A stretch of 64,000 nt of DNA from GCA-003244245 sp035606945 (lineage in GTDB: Bacteria; Actinomycetota; Actinomycetes; Mycobacteriales; Pseudonocardiaceae), in contig DATNDR010000006.1 of NCBI GenBank assembly GCA_035606945.1, positions 1 through 64,000 on the forward strand, in the 5' to 3' direction. Numbering within the stretch: the stretch's first letter is position 1; each line of letters opens with the position of its first letter. Shown one piece after another: positions 47,135 through 56,831 of this stretch. Below the pieces are notes generated by a model. The model did not search any database. It saw nothing but the letters and a program-made list of their open reading frames with translations, and had not been told where the DNA came from. A program made the position numbers and the translations under genes.

Positions 47135-47198
47135 GCGCCAGACCTCTCGATCCGCTCCTTGAGATCTGAGGGGGATCTGAGGCGATTCCGTCCGTGGG

Positions 47199-48395
47199 TC
47201 AACGAGTGATACCGGTGTGTCCCAGTGAGTAGCGGCCGGGTTGGGGCCAGACGCACAGTCCGTGCGGGCCGTTCCCGACCGGGATCTTCCGGATCAGCGC
47301 GCCATCGACGGTCGACAGCACGTAGACGACATTGTCGTAGCGGCCCGAAAGCCATAACTGAGTGCCATCGGCGGTGACATTGCCCATGTCGGGGCTGCCG
47401 CCGCCGGGGATGTGCCACTTGGTGATCGGCGCCGCGGTGCCGGCGTCGAGCACGCTGACGCTGCCTTCTCCACGGTTGGTAACGAACAGCCGCTTCGCGT
47501 CGCGGGATAGGTAGAGCCCGTGCGCGCAGCGGCCGGTCGGGATGAACCGCCGCACCGTGGTCGCCGCACCGTCGAGCATCCATAGCCCGCCGGCGTCGCA
47601 GTCGGCGACGTAGTAGGCCGAGCCGTCCGGAGCGAGCTTGACGTCCTGGGGTCCCATGTGGGTCTGCCGGGTCGGCATGGGGATGACCCTCAACAGCCGG
47701 TGGGAGGCAACGTCGGCCACGGCGACCGAGCCGGCGAATTCACAGCTGAACACTACGGTGCGACCGTCGGCAGAGAAGTCGGCGTGGTTGATTCCTGCGC
47801 ATGCCGGAATTGGCGTGATGTCGCGTTGGACCCAGCTGTGCGGGTCGTACCAGACCAGTTCGCGACGAGCCTCGGCCACCGAAATCGCATACTTCCCGTC
47901 CGGGGTGAAATACATGTTGTACGGATCGATGATGGGAATCTGCCGGCTGGGCAGCCCGGTTCTCGGATCGAAAGCCAGCAGGTGGTTGTCCCGAGAGTCG
48001 GTGACGTAGACGGTGCGCATGTCGTAGGAGGGCACGACGTGCTGCGGCTGCCGGCCCACCGGGTAGCGGGCGATCACCCTGAAGGTTGCCGGATCGATCA
48101 CCCACACATCACCGGAGTTGGTATGCGGCAGGTAGACCAGTGGCCGATCCTCCCGCACCACGGGCGAGAGCATCCCGGCGCCGGCGGCGGCGTAGACGTT
48201 GGATGGATCGACCACTACCGGCATACCCGGCAGGACGTTCACCGCGGACACCGCTGGTGCGCCCTCGGGGTGGTCTGGCGTGCCGACTGGACGCATCCGG
48301 GTGTCGGAGTACTGCGTGAGGTTGGGCCCACCACTGCTCACCAGCACCGCGAATATGAGCAGCACGGGTAGCAGCAGGCACTGGCGACCTCGCAT
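47199..48395 (-). CDS. Secreted YncE-like beta-propeller protein
   Basis: The 398-residue product starts with a signal-like hydrophobic segment (CLLLPVLLIFAVLVSSGG) and then contains six to seven propeller blades with repeated patterns such as DVWVIDPATFRVIARYPVG and VSVLDAG. It is related to YncE/cytochrome-D1-like and surface-antigen propellers. There is no heme motif. The function of such extracytoplasmic propellers is unclear. It is convergent with dppA. Confidence 0.8.
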   Translation of the reverse strand: MRGRQCLLLPVLLIFAVLVSSGGPNLTQYSDTRMRPVGTPDHPEGAPAVSAVNVLPGMPVVVDPSNVYAAAGAGMLSPVVREDRPLVYLPHTNSGDVWVIDPATFRVIARYPVGRQPQHVVPSYDMRTVYVTDSRDNHLLAFDPRTGLPSRQIPIIDPYNMYFTPDGKYAISVAEARRELVWYDPHSWVQRDITPIPACAGINHADFSADGRTVVFSCEFAGSVAVADVASHRLLRVIPMPTRQTHMGPQDVKLAPDGSAYYVADCDAGGLWMLDGAATTVRRFIPTGRCAHGLYLSRDAKRLFVTNRGEGSVSVLDAGTAAPITKWHIPGGGSPDMGNVTADGTQLWLSGRYDNVVYVLSTVDGALIRKIPVGNGPHGLCVWPQPGRYSLGHTGITR

Positions 48396-48737
48396 CAGCA
48401 GCCCGGCCGCACTCGCGGCTCGGTCCGCACCGACGCACGTCGGCCACGACCTGCCAGCCCTACCACCGCCAGGCCCATTACGTGCGCCTGCCGCCGCGAT
48501 ACCCCAAGCTCAGCCACCGCACCCGGCCGGCCCGTGATCGCGGGCAGCAGTGCCTTGCGGTGCCATACACCTCGTTTCCGAGTGTGGTCACCTCGACTGG
48601 CCTCGCACTGCGCCAAGGATCTTGGTTGGTCATCACATTCGGGCTCTTCCCCGGCGACTAGCGGTGGTTCGACAGAGGTTTCTTCCAGCTCTCACTGACC
48701 ACGTCATAAGCGGTTGCACGACCCTTACCATAGGTGA
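48396..48737. other. Intergenic stretch between divergent genes
   Basis: No recognisable gene, repeat or RNA. It should hold the divergent promoters of the secreted propeller gene and the Ig-repeat gene. Confidence 0.4.
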
Positions 48738-50186
48738 GTGGCGTTTCGGGAGCCCACTGCAAAGTTGGTGAGTTGCGGTATCGTACTCATCGCGGTGGTG
48801 GGCTTCCTGCTTCTTTGTCTAGGTGCTCACGGTCTCGCGCAAACCGTGGGTACGCGTGCTCAACCGGCCGCTAGCTTGTCCTTGACGCCGTCCTCAGGTA
48901 ACCCGGAGACAACGGTCACAGCCAGCGGAAATGGTTACTGCCAGTCGGTCGCTCTGTCGTGGGACGGTAGGAGCACTGTCGCAAGGGGCAAAGCAGACGA
49001 AAACGGTGCGATATCGCTTACGTTCACCGTCCCCAGGGCTGCAGCCGGGCCGCACGCTGTGACCAGTGTCAGTCCGTGTGGCAAGGGGAAGGCCATCTTC
49101 ACAGTCATCGGTCCTCCGCGCGGCGCCACCTTGTCTCTGACGCCGTCGTCAGCTAGCCCGCAGACTACGGTCACGGCCAGCGGAAAGGGTTACTGTCAGT
49201 CGGTCACTCTGTCATGGGATGACGGCAGGACGCTCCTAACGGGCATGGTGGATGACACAGCGGTTGAAGACGGTGCAATATCGTTCACATTCACCGTCCC
49301 AAGAAGTGCGGCTGGGCGGCATACAGTGACCAGTGTCAGTCCGTGCGGCAATGGGAAGGCCACCTTGACGGTCATTGCGCCGGCTCCGGTCCCACCTCCG
49401 GCTCAGGCTCCACCTCCCGCTCAGGCCCCACCTCCGGCTCAGGCCACACGTCCGGCCCCAAACCCTGGTCCTGCTCCGAACCCGGCTCCAGCTCCGGCCC
49501 CTGCGCCTCCCAATGCAGAACCGAACTTCCCGCCACCCAGCCTGCAGCGGTATGAGGAGCTCCTCAGACGCGAAGTCCAAACTGGAGTGATCGTTTACAA
49601 CCCGCCGGAGCGGATGCGTGTTGATGATACAAGTCGCGTGGAGGTCCGAATCAGTCGTGAGCTTTCCGATAACCTCTCCAAGGGTCTGGAGGGTGAAGGC
49701 ACCCCTCGCATCGAGGCGTTGAAAGTCGGCACCGTCATGAGGGCAAGACTGGAGGGTCGCGCCTTTAACATCACACCGATCGGTTCAGAAGTACAACACT
49801 TGCCGACTACTGATTATCGAGAGTGGCGGTGGGACGTAACAGCAACTGGTTCTGGGAATCAGTTATTGTCTCTCACGATCTCAGTCCTCTATGAGGACGA
49901 AATGATTGAGGAGAAGGTGTTCGAACGCCATATCGATGTCGCGGTCAACCCCTTCTCCATTTGGACTTGGTTGATCAGCAATTGGGTGGCGGTGGTCGCC
50001 TCACTCGGTGTGGCCGGTACGCTATACGAGATTTATCGGCGACGGCGCAGTGAGGGCTCGCGTAATGATCCTGATCTAGAAATTCCATCTCCGCGGCTTC
50101 CAGTGTCGCCTGATGCAGCAAACGCGCATTCAGCCAAGCCCCCTTATCGGAAGCGTAGGCGAGTTCGCCATTCTCGGCGAACATAG
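48738..50186 (+). CDS. Ig-like repeat protein with proline linker, unknown conserved domain and C-terminal anchor
   Basis: The 482-residue product has an N-terminal signal anchor (about 10-34), two Ig-like repeats of about 75 residues with two cysteines each (TVTASGNGYCQSVALSWD and TVTASGKGYCQSVTLSWD), a proline/alanine linker (about 218-270), a domain of about 140 residues (NPPERMRVDDTSRVEVRISR to FERHIDVAVN), a transmembrane helix (about 412-434) and a basic tail. The central domain recurs in proteins of diverse bacteria with unknown role, as far as I recall. It is probably exposed outside with the basic tail inside. Confidence 0.75.
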   Translation: MAFREPTAKLVSCGIVLIAVVGFLLLCLGAHGLAQTVGTRAQPAASLSLTPSSGNPETTVTASGNGYCQSVALSWDGRSTVARGKADENGAISLTFTVPRAAAGPHAVTSVSPCGKGKAIFTVIGPPRGATLSLTPSSASPQTTVTASGKGYCQSVTLSWDDGRTLLTGMVDDTAVEDGAISFTFTVPRSAAGRHTVTSVSPCGNGKATLTVIAPAPVPPPAQAPPPAQAPPPAQATRPAPNPGPAPNPAPAPAPAPPNAEPNFPPPSLQRYEELLRREVQTGVIVYNPPERMRVDDTSRVEVRISRELSDNLSKGLEGEGTPRIEALKVGTVMRARLEGRAFNITPIGSEVQHLPTTDYREWRWDVTATGSGNQLLSLTISVLYEDEMIEEKVFERHIDVAVNPFSIWTWLISNWVAVVASLGVAGTLYEIYRRRRSEGSRNDPDLEIPSPRLPVSPDAANAHSAKPPYRKRRRVRHSRRT

Positions 50187-50368
50187 ATATTGGTGACAGG
50201 ATTTGTTGGATCCATACGACGGTTCACAGTCGGCATGTCATTGATCCTTCGCGGCGGCAGCTGGATGACAACAGCCCTCCTCGCTGGTCGATATTCCCCC
50301 GCTGCCGAGGCTGCTGTGACATGCATGGTGACCCGGGTAGAACAGCACGTACCTGCCATCCCGCGGGG

Positions 50369-50879
50369 AGCTGTGGCTGCGCACCCGCCGCGACGGGCGC
50401 CTAGCGCTGGAGGGTTGGCTGGACCCCGAGCATGGCAGCCTGGTCCGCGCTCTGATCGAGCAACTCGCCACCCGCTGCCGTGGCACTGACGGCGCCCCCG
50501 ACACGCGCAGCGTTCCGGCGCGCCAGGCCGATGCGCTCAGCGAGCTGTGTGAGCGCGCGCGGGCCGCCGACGAGTTCCCCACCACCGGCGGCGGACCCCC
50601 GCACGTCACCGTGACCATCGACTGGGACACGCTACGCACCGGGCTCGGTTCGCCGGGCGCTGGTGGCCCGCGACGGCGGGTGCGCCTTCCCCGGCTGCAA
50701 CCGGCCACCAGGGTCGGCGAAACCTCGGTGGCCAATTGTGCCTGTTGTGCCCGGCGCATCACCACCAAGTACACCGACAGCATTGGAATATCACCATTCG
50801 CGGCGGTTCTGTCGAATTTGAGGTTCCCACAATCATCGACCCCGACCGCCGACCCCTCACCAACCCACTCCGGCGCTGA
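50369..50879 (+). pseudogene. Second DUF222/HNH (13E12-type) gene, broken
   Basis: The text begins mid-domain with WLRTRRDGRLALEGWLDPEH and runs to HVTVTIDWDTLRTGLG, then loses about 100 codons. The HNH domain continues in other frames (ARDGGCAFPGCNRPPG, then LCLLCPAHHHQVHRQHW to a stop at 50879). The catalytic HH-N segment is deleted. It differs from the intact copy at 39762, so it is not a recent duplicate. Confidence 0.75.
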
Positions 50880-50934
50880 GTGCAGCCGACCATGCCTATT
50901 CCTGGCGAGTGGATGCGACCGCTGCCTGTGGTCG

Positions 50935-51070
50935 CCTTCCGCCCGCGGGAAGTGGATGTCGTCGAGCACGGTCCAGGACAATCCGCGGTCCACCGAGCGC
51001 AGCACGCCGAGGTCGCTGCCGACGTAAATCGTGGTCGGTGTGAAGGTGCCGTCCAGCGCCAGGGCGCTGT
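50935..51070 (-). pseudogene. BNR/sialidase-like propeller, short fragment
   Basis: The minus strand reads TIYVGSDLGVLRSVDRGLSW followed by TVLDDIHFPRA, a typical end of BNR-repeat propeller proteins. About 45 codons remain, with no start or stop of its own. Confidence 0.5.
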
Positions 51071-51367
51071 GCGGCCGACGGTGCGGCCCTCGATGAGGTC
51101 GCCGCCGTTTTCGCGGCGCTTGGAGCGCATTTGCTCACCGCGGAGGCGTCCACTGCAGCTGCGGGCACGCATCGTCACGCCGGTGGTAGCTGCCGCGCGG
51201 CGGCATCGTCGGTTCGCGCCGACCGCACTGCGGCATGGTCGGACCGCCGCACCGGGCGAACCGAATGGTCATTTCCTCGCGACACCGTTGGCGGGGCGGA
51301 GTTAGCGTCAGAATGCGTGTCCGCGGCCGTGTCGCAAACACGGGTGTTGGCGATACAGTTTCGCGTC

Positions 51368-51963
51368 GTGCGAGTTGGGTACGGTCGGGTGTGCACGCGG
51401 GATCAGAACCCCGACGCGCAGCGGGATGCGGGGTGGTGTTCGTCGACCAGGTGTCGGGCCAGCCGGCCCGCCGGCCGGCGTTGGAGCCGGCGTTGTCGTC
51501 GGCGAATCGGGCAGGTGATCAGTTGGTGATCACCAAGCTGGACCGGCTGGGTAGTTCGTTGAAGCACCTCGTGGACTTGTCGCGGGTATTGCAGGCCCGG
51601 GGGGTCGATCTGGTGATGCTCGATCAGGGCATTGACACCTCCACCGCAGGGGGCCGGACGTTCTTCCAGGTTTTGGGCGCGATCACGGAGTTCGAGCATG
51701 TCTTGATGTCGGAGCGGACCAGGGATGGGTTGGCCGCAGCTCGGGCGCGAGGCTGCACCGGCGGGCAGAAACCCAAGCGGGGGCCCCAGCAGCTGGCGCT
51801 GGCGCAGCAGATGTACGACGAGCTGGGCGCCGACGGTAAACGTCAATACACGGTGGCGCAGATCGCCGCCGAGTTCGGGGTGACCCGGGCCACCATTTAC
51901 CGGCATCTGCAACCGCGCGCCCTGCTGACCGCGAGCGCGACCGCGAGCGCGAGGCAGCGGTGA
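51368..51963 (+). pseudogene. Serine recombinase/resolvase, frameshifted, catalytic Ser replaced by Cys
   Basis: GTG 51368 opens the typical start VRVGYGRVCTRDQNPDAQRD. The nucleophile position, normally Ser in GYxRVSTxDQ, is Cys (codon 51392-51394). After this about five codons are lost with a shift; the rest continues in another frame with VVFVDQVSG, DQLVITKLDRLGSS, the dimer helix and a C-terminal helix-turn-helix (TVAQIAAEFGVTRATIYRHL). The frame ends in a stop that overlaps the next start (GTGA). Confidence 0.75.
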
Positions 51964-54900
51964 GCACACCCAGCGACCCACCGACGGTCTCACCGTTTGT
52001 CGGGGACAGCGAGATGGCCGAGCGGATGCGTGCCTTCGACTGGGCGGGCACGTCGATCGGGCCGGTCCAGCGCTGGCCGCAGAGCCTGCGCATGGCGGTC
52101 GGTATCTGCCTGGCGTCGCGGCATCCGATGGTGATCTGGTGGGGCCCGCAGCTGGTGTTGCTGTACAACGACGCCTGGGTGCCGATCCTGGGGCCGTCCA
52201 AGCATCCGGCGCTGGGTAAGCCGGGAGCCGGCGTGTGGCCGGAGATGTGGCACATCATCGGCGAGCAGATGCGCAGTGTGCTGGCCACCGGCGAGGCCAC
52301 CTGGTCGGATGATCAATTGCTGCCCGCGATGCGATTCGGTTACCTGGAAGAGGCGTATTTCACCTATTCCTACAGTGCGATCCACGACGAGACGGGCGCG
52401 GTGGCCGGAGTGTTCACCGCGGTGACCGAGACGACCTCGCGGGTGCTCGGCGAGCGCCGGCTGCGCACCATGCGCGAGCTGGGCGAGGTGTCTGCGGTCA
52501 CGGCTCCCTCCGCCGAGCGAGCGTGCGCCGCGGCGCTGGAGGTGCTGTCGGGCAACCGGGCGGACCTCCCGTTCGCGCTGATCTACCTGCTCGCCGCGGA
52601 CGGCCGCAGTGCCCGGCTGGTGGGCGGCTACGGGATCGCCGCGGATGCCGCGGGTGCGGCGATCGCACCGCCGACGGTGCCGCACCCCGACGGCGACGAC
52701 CTCGTCTGGCAAGTGGCGGGCAACGGGCGACCAGAGGTGGTCACCGGGCTCTCGCTGCGCTACCCCGCAGCGCTGCTGGCCGGCGTCACGGAGGTCGGTG
52801 AGGCCGATCCGGATACCGCGGTGGTGCTGCCGTTGGCCGGTGCCGGACTGGACCACCCGGCTGGCGTCCTGGTAGCCGGGATCAGCCCGTTCCGGGCGCT
52901 GGATGAGGATTACCGGGGGTTCTGCGACCTGGTCGCCGGGCACGTGGCCGCTGCGGTGGCCGATGCCCGCGCATATGAGTCCGAGCGTGGCCGGGCCGAG
53001 GCGTTGGCCGAACTGGACCGGGCCAAGACCGAGTTCTTCTCCAACGTCAGCCACGAATTTCGCACCCCGCTCACCTTGATCATGGGGCCGGTGGCCGAGC
53101 TGCGTTCGGCCCAGGACGTGGATCCGCCTCGGCTGCGCACTGAGCTGGAGGTGATCTACCGCAACGGCTTGCGGCTGGGCAAGTTGGTCAACACGCTGCT
53201 GGACTTCTCCCGCATCCAAGCCGGCCGCGTCCAGGCCCACTATGAACCGCTCGACCTGGGGGCCTGCACCGCGGAGTTGGCCAGCGTTTTCCGCTCGGCC
53301 GTCGAGCGCGCCGGGCTGCGATTGGAGGTGGACTGGGCCGATCTAGGCGAGCCGGTGTACGTGGACTGGGAGATGTGGGAGAAGGTCGTCCTCAACCTGC
53401 TGTCCAACGCGCTGAAGTTCACCTTCGACGGGCACATCACCGTCACGGTGCGGCGTGCCGGCGAGTCGGCGATGGTGGCGGTGGCCGATACCGGCACCGG
53501 CATCCCGGCCGAGGAGCTGCCCCGGCTGTTCGACCGCTTCCACCGGATCCGCGGCGCGCGCTCGCGCAGCCACGAGGGCAGTGGCATCGGGCTGGCGCTG
53601 GTGGCCGAGCTGGTCGCGCTGCACGACGGCACCATCAGTGCCGAGTCCACCCCGGGGGTGGGTACCACGTTCACCGTGACGCTGCCGCTGGGCAGCGCGC
53701 ACCTGCCCGCCGACCAGATCATGCCCGCCTCGACCGTGATCCGGGCCAGCCACGGCGCGGCGCCGTTCGTGGAGGAGGCGTTGCGGTGGCTACCCGACGC
53801 GCCGGACGCACCCGACGACGACTCCGGCGTGCGGCTGATCGGTGCCGAGCCGCTCGGGCCGGCCGGCGGCCGGGTGCTGGTCGCCGATGACAACGCTGAC
53901 ATGCGGGAGTATTTGCAGCGGCTGCTCGGGGCCCGCTACGACGTGCAGGCCGTCTCGGACGGGGTGGGTGCGTTGCGCGCTGCTCAGACCGATCCGCCGG
54001 ACCTGATCGTCAGCGATGTGATGATGCCGGGGATGGACGGTCTGCAGTTGGTCGCCGCGCTACGCGCTGACCCGCGCACCGCCCGGGTGCCGGTGCTGCT
54101 GCTGTCGGCCCGCGCCGGGCAGGAGGCCGCCGCCGAGGGCCTGACCGCCGGCGCGGACGACTATGTGGTCAAGCCCTTCACCGCCGGTGAGCTGCTGGCC
54201 CGGGTCGGCGCCCACCTGCAGCTGGGCCGGCTGCGGCGCCGGGCCGAACAGCGTCTGGAGTTGCTGCAGCAGGCCACCGCCGCGCTGTCCGCGGCAGCCA
54301 CCCCCGCCGACGTCGCACAGGCCGCGATCACGCACCTCGCGCATCTGCTGGACGCTCCCGCCGTCATCCTGTATGAGGTGCGTGAGACCGGCACCCTGGA
54401 ATGCGTGGCCAGGCGCGGCTGGGCGCCGGAAGTGGAGTCCAACTGGTTCACGGTTCCGCTGAGCGCGCTGGTTCCCGCCGCCGATGCGGCCCGGCGGTGC
54501 GGCCCGGTGTGGCTGGAATCGCCGGCTGATACCAGGGCCGCATACCCGGATATCGCCCCGGTGATCGCGGGATATGGCTACCAGGCGCACGTAGACCTGC
54601 CGCTGGTCATCGGCGACCGCTGTGTGGGTGTCGTCGCTGCCGCGTTGCACCAGCCGCGCCGGTTCGACGAAGCGGAGCGGGCGGCGGCGGTGCTGCTCGC
54701 GGAGCAGTGTGCCCAGGCCCTGCACCGGGCCCAGCTGCTGGCCACCGAAACCACTGCTCGCGTGATGGCAGAGCGACTCAATCGCCTGGTGGGTGCGCTG
54801 TCGGGCGCTACGGGTGTCACCGAGGTTGTTGAGGTCATCCTCGACTACGCCGGCGATCTGGGTGCGGCCGCTGCGGTCGTGGTATGGCGCCGCAGCGTGG

Positions 54901-56723
54901 ACGGGCAACCCACGGTGCTGGCCGCCCGGGGCTACCCCGAACCGCCTGCTCGGCTGGCGATTGACGCTGCGCACCCGCTGGCGCATGTGATGCGCGCCAA
55001 GCAGCCAGTGTGGCTGGGGTCGCGATCCTCGGTGGCCTGGCACGACGATGCCTTCGATTCCGACGGGCCGCTGCCGGTGCAGGTAGCGGTTCCGCTTATT
55101 ACCGGCGACACCGCATTCGGTGCGCTCGGGCTGCGCTTTGCCGATGCGGCGCCCACGTTCACTGCCCACGAGCGCGCCATGATCCTCACCTTGGGTGGGC
55201 AGTGCGCCCAGGCGCTGGACCGGGCTCGGCTGTATCAGGCCGAGCACGCCATCGCCCAAACCCTGCAACACAGCCTGCTGCCGGGTCAGATGCCCACGTT
55301 CGATCGGCTGGCGCTGGCCACGCGGTACCTGCCCGGTGCGCCTGATGTGGCCGCCGGGGGTGACTGGTATGACGTCATGGCCCTCGACGAGCACCAGGTC
55401 GCCATCGTGGTCGGTGATGTCGTCGGGCAAGGCGCGGCCGCGGCCGCGGTGATGGGCCAGCTTCGTACCGCACTGGCCGCCTACCTGCTCGACGGTCACG
55501 GTCCCGCGGCCGCGCTGGAGCGGCTGGACCGCCTCGCCACGCGCGTTCCCGGTGCGCTGGCCTCCACCGCCGCGGTGATGATCATTGATTTGAACAGCGG
55601 GCAGCTGTGCTGGGCGCGCGCCGGGCACCCCCCGCCGCTGCTCGTCGATCATCATCATGTGGGTTACCTCACCGACGGCGCCGGCGGCCCGCTGGGCGTG
55701 CCCCGCCGCCCGCCCTACCCCGAAGCCAGCACCCGGATCGAGCCGGGCGCGTGCCTGCTGCTCTACACCGACGGGCTCATCGAGCGCCGCGGTCAGGTCA
55801 TCGACGAGGGCCTGGACCACCTGGCCGCCACGGCCACCAAGCTGTGTGGCCGGCCGCCCACCACGCTGCTGGATGGGCTGCTGGCCCGAGCGCTGCCCAA
55901 CGCCGGTCCCGCTGATGACATCGCCCTGATCGCCGCCCTTTACCTGCCCGCGCCGCTGCACCAGCGGCTGCCCGCCGACCCCGAGCAGTTGCCCGGGCTG
56001 CGTCGCGTGGTGCGCGGCTGGATCCGCGCCGCCGCGCTGCCCGCCGCGGTGGGCGACGATCTGCAGATCACCCTGGGCGAAGCCGCCGCCAATTCCGTGG
56101 AACACGCCTACGCCACCGCCGGCGAACCGGGGGAGTTCACCTACCGCGTCACCCACCGCGGCGACGGCGCCATCGACGTCGAGGTACGTGACTTCGGCCG
56201 TTGGCGGCCTCACTCGCCCGGCAATCATCACCGCGGGCGTGGCCTGGTCATCCTCCGCGAGATCGCCACCGACGTCGCCGTCGATCCCAGCCCGGAGGGC
56301 ACCCGCGTCCAGTTCCGTCTACCTGGCCCAGCCCCCGACCCCGAACCGCCGGCACCGATCCTGCGGGGCCGGCCCACCCCGGACCCGTCGCCGGCGCCGG
56401 CTGAATTGCACGTGCACTCGCAACCCGACGGTGGGCAGCGCCTGGAACTGCGCGGCGAGCTGGACCTGGCCGCCGCCACGGTTCTGCGCGAACGGCTGCT
56501 CGAGGCGCTCACCGGTCCCGGCCCGACCACCCTCGACCTGCGCGGACTGACCTACCTCAGCAGCGCTGGCATCGGGCTGGTCATCCATGCCGTCCAGCAT
56601 GCCGCCGAACACGACATCCGGCTGCTGCAGCTGGCCCCGGACAGCCTCGCCGCCCGGATCTTGGCCCTGACCAACCTCGATGCCACCGTGCCCGTGGTCA
56701 CCGACGTGTCCGGGTCGGCTTGA
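51960..56723 (+). CDS. Giant sensor: PAS-GAF-HisKA-HATPase-REC-GAF-GAF-PP2C-RsbW-STAS
   Basis: The 1587-residue protein has no membrane segment. Domains in order: PAS-like (about 15-165), GAF (about 190-350), HisKA with His365 in FFSNVSHEFRTPLT, HATPase (about 465-585, DTGTGIP and GSGIGLAL), receiver (about 640-755) with Asp686 in VSDVMMPGMDG and the lysine in VVKPF, two GAF domains (about 760-925 and 935-1095), PP2C/SpoIIE phosphatase (about 1105-1328, GGDWYD and DDIALIA), RsbW-type kinase (about 1340-1457, GEAAANSVEHAY) and a STAS domain (about 1480-1585) with the phospho-acceptor Ser1535 in YLSSAGIG. All key residues are present. GTG 51960 overlaps the recombinase stop. It can in principle run a whole partner-switch circuit in one chain. 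Confidence 0.9.
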   Translation: MSTPSDPPTVSPFVGDSEMAERMRAFDWAGTSIGPVQRWPQSLRMAVGICLASRHPMVIWWGPQLVLLYNDAWVPILGPSKHPALGKPGAGVWPEMWHIIGEQMRSVLATGEATWSDDQLLPAMRFGYLEEAYFTYSYSAIHDETGAVAGVFTAVTETTSRVLGERRLRTMRELGEVSAVTAPSAERACAAALEVLSGNRADLPFALIYLLAADGRSARLVGGYGIAADAAGAAIAPPTVPHPDGDDLVWQVAGNGRPEVVTGLSLRYPAALLAGVTEVGEADPDTAVVLPLAGAGLDHPAGVLVAGISPFRALDEDYRGFCDLVAGHVAAAVADARAYESERGRAEALAELDRAKTEFFSNVSHEFRTPLTLIMGPVAELRSAQDVDPPRLRTELEVIYRNGLRLGKLVNTLLDFSRIQAGRVQAHYEPLDLGACTAELASVFRSAVERAGLRLEVDWADLGEPVYVDWEMWEKVVLNLLSNALKFTFDGHITVTVRRAGESAMVAVADTGTGIPAEELPRLFDRFHRIRGARSRSHEGSGIGLALVAELVALHDGTISAESTPGVGTTFTVTLPLGSAHLPADQIMPASTVIRASHGAAPFVEEALRWLPDAPDAPDDDSGVRLIGAEPLGPAGGRVLVADDNADMREYLQRLLGARYDVQAVSDGVGALRAAQTDPPDLIVSDVMMPGMDGLQLVAALRADPRTARVPVLLLSARAGQEAAAEGLTAGADDYVVKPFTAGELLARVGAHLQLGRLRRRAEQRLELLQQATAALSAAATPADVAQAAITHLAHLLDAPAVILYEVRETGTLECVARRGWAPEVESNWFTVPLSALVPAADAARRCGPVWLESPADTRAAYPDIAPVIAGYGYQAHVDLPLVIGDRCVGVVAAALHQPRRFDEAERAAAVLLAEQCAQALHRAQLLATETTARVMAERLNRLVGALSGATGVTEVVEVILDYAGDLGAAAAVVVWRRSVDGQPTVLAARGYPEPPARLAIDAAHPLAHVMRAKQPVWLGSRSSVAWHDDAFDSDGPLPVQVAVPLITGDTAFGALGLRFADAAPTFTAHERAMILTLGGQCAQALDRARLYQAEHAIAQTLQHSLLPGQMPTFDRLALATRYLPGAPDVAAGGDWYDVMALDEHQVAIVVGDVVGQGAAAAAVMGQLRTALAAYLLDGHGPAAALERLDRLATRVPGALASTAAVMIIDLNSGQLCWARAGHPPPLLVDHHHVGYLTDGAGGPLGVPRRPPYPEASTRIEPGACLLLYTDGLIERRGQVIDEGLDHLAATATKLCGRPPTTLLDGLLARALPNAGPADDIALIAALYLPAPLHQRLPADPEQLPGLRRVVRGWIRAAALPAAVGDDLQITLGEAAANSVEHAYATAGEPGEFTYRVTHRGDGAIDVEVRDFGRWRPHSPGNHHRGRGLVILREIATDVAVDPSPEGTRVQFRLPGPAPDPEPPAPILRGRPTPDPSPAPAELHVHSQPDGGQRLELRGELDLAAATVLRERLLEALTGPGPTTLDLRGLTYLSSAGIGLVIHAVQHAAEHDIRLLQLAPDSLAARILALTNLDATVPVVTDVSGSA

Positions 56724-56831
56724 TGTCCGGCGTGCCCGCTGGCTGTGCCGCCGGACTGCTGGATAGCGGGGCTTGTGCGACGATGCCGCATGGCTGGGGC
56801 GGATGACGGGGTATGAGGAGATGTCGCGGCA

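Noticed and set aside
43228..47583. Long minus-strand frames opposite dppD and dppA
   Set aside because: They lie entirely opposite genes with full conserved motifs and show no domain or ribosome site.
54060..56231. A 723-codon open frame on the minus strand opposite the giant sensor gene
   Set aside because: It is a codon-bias shadow of a GC-rich gene: composition is Gly/Arg/Gln-rich and no domain is visible, while the plus strand encodes six clear domains.
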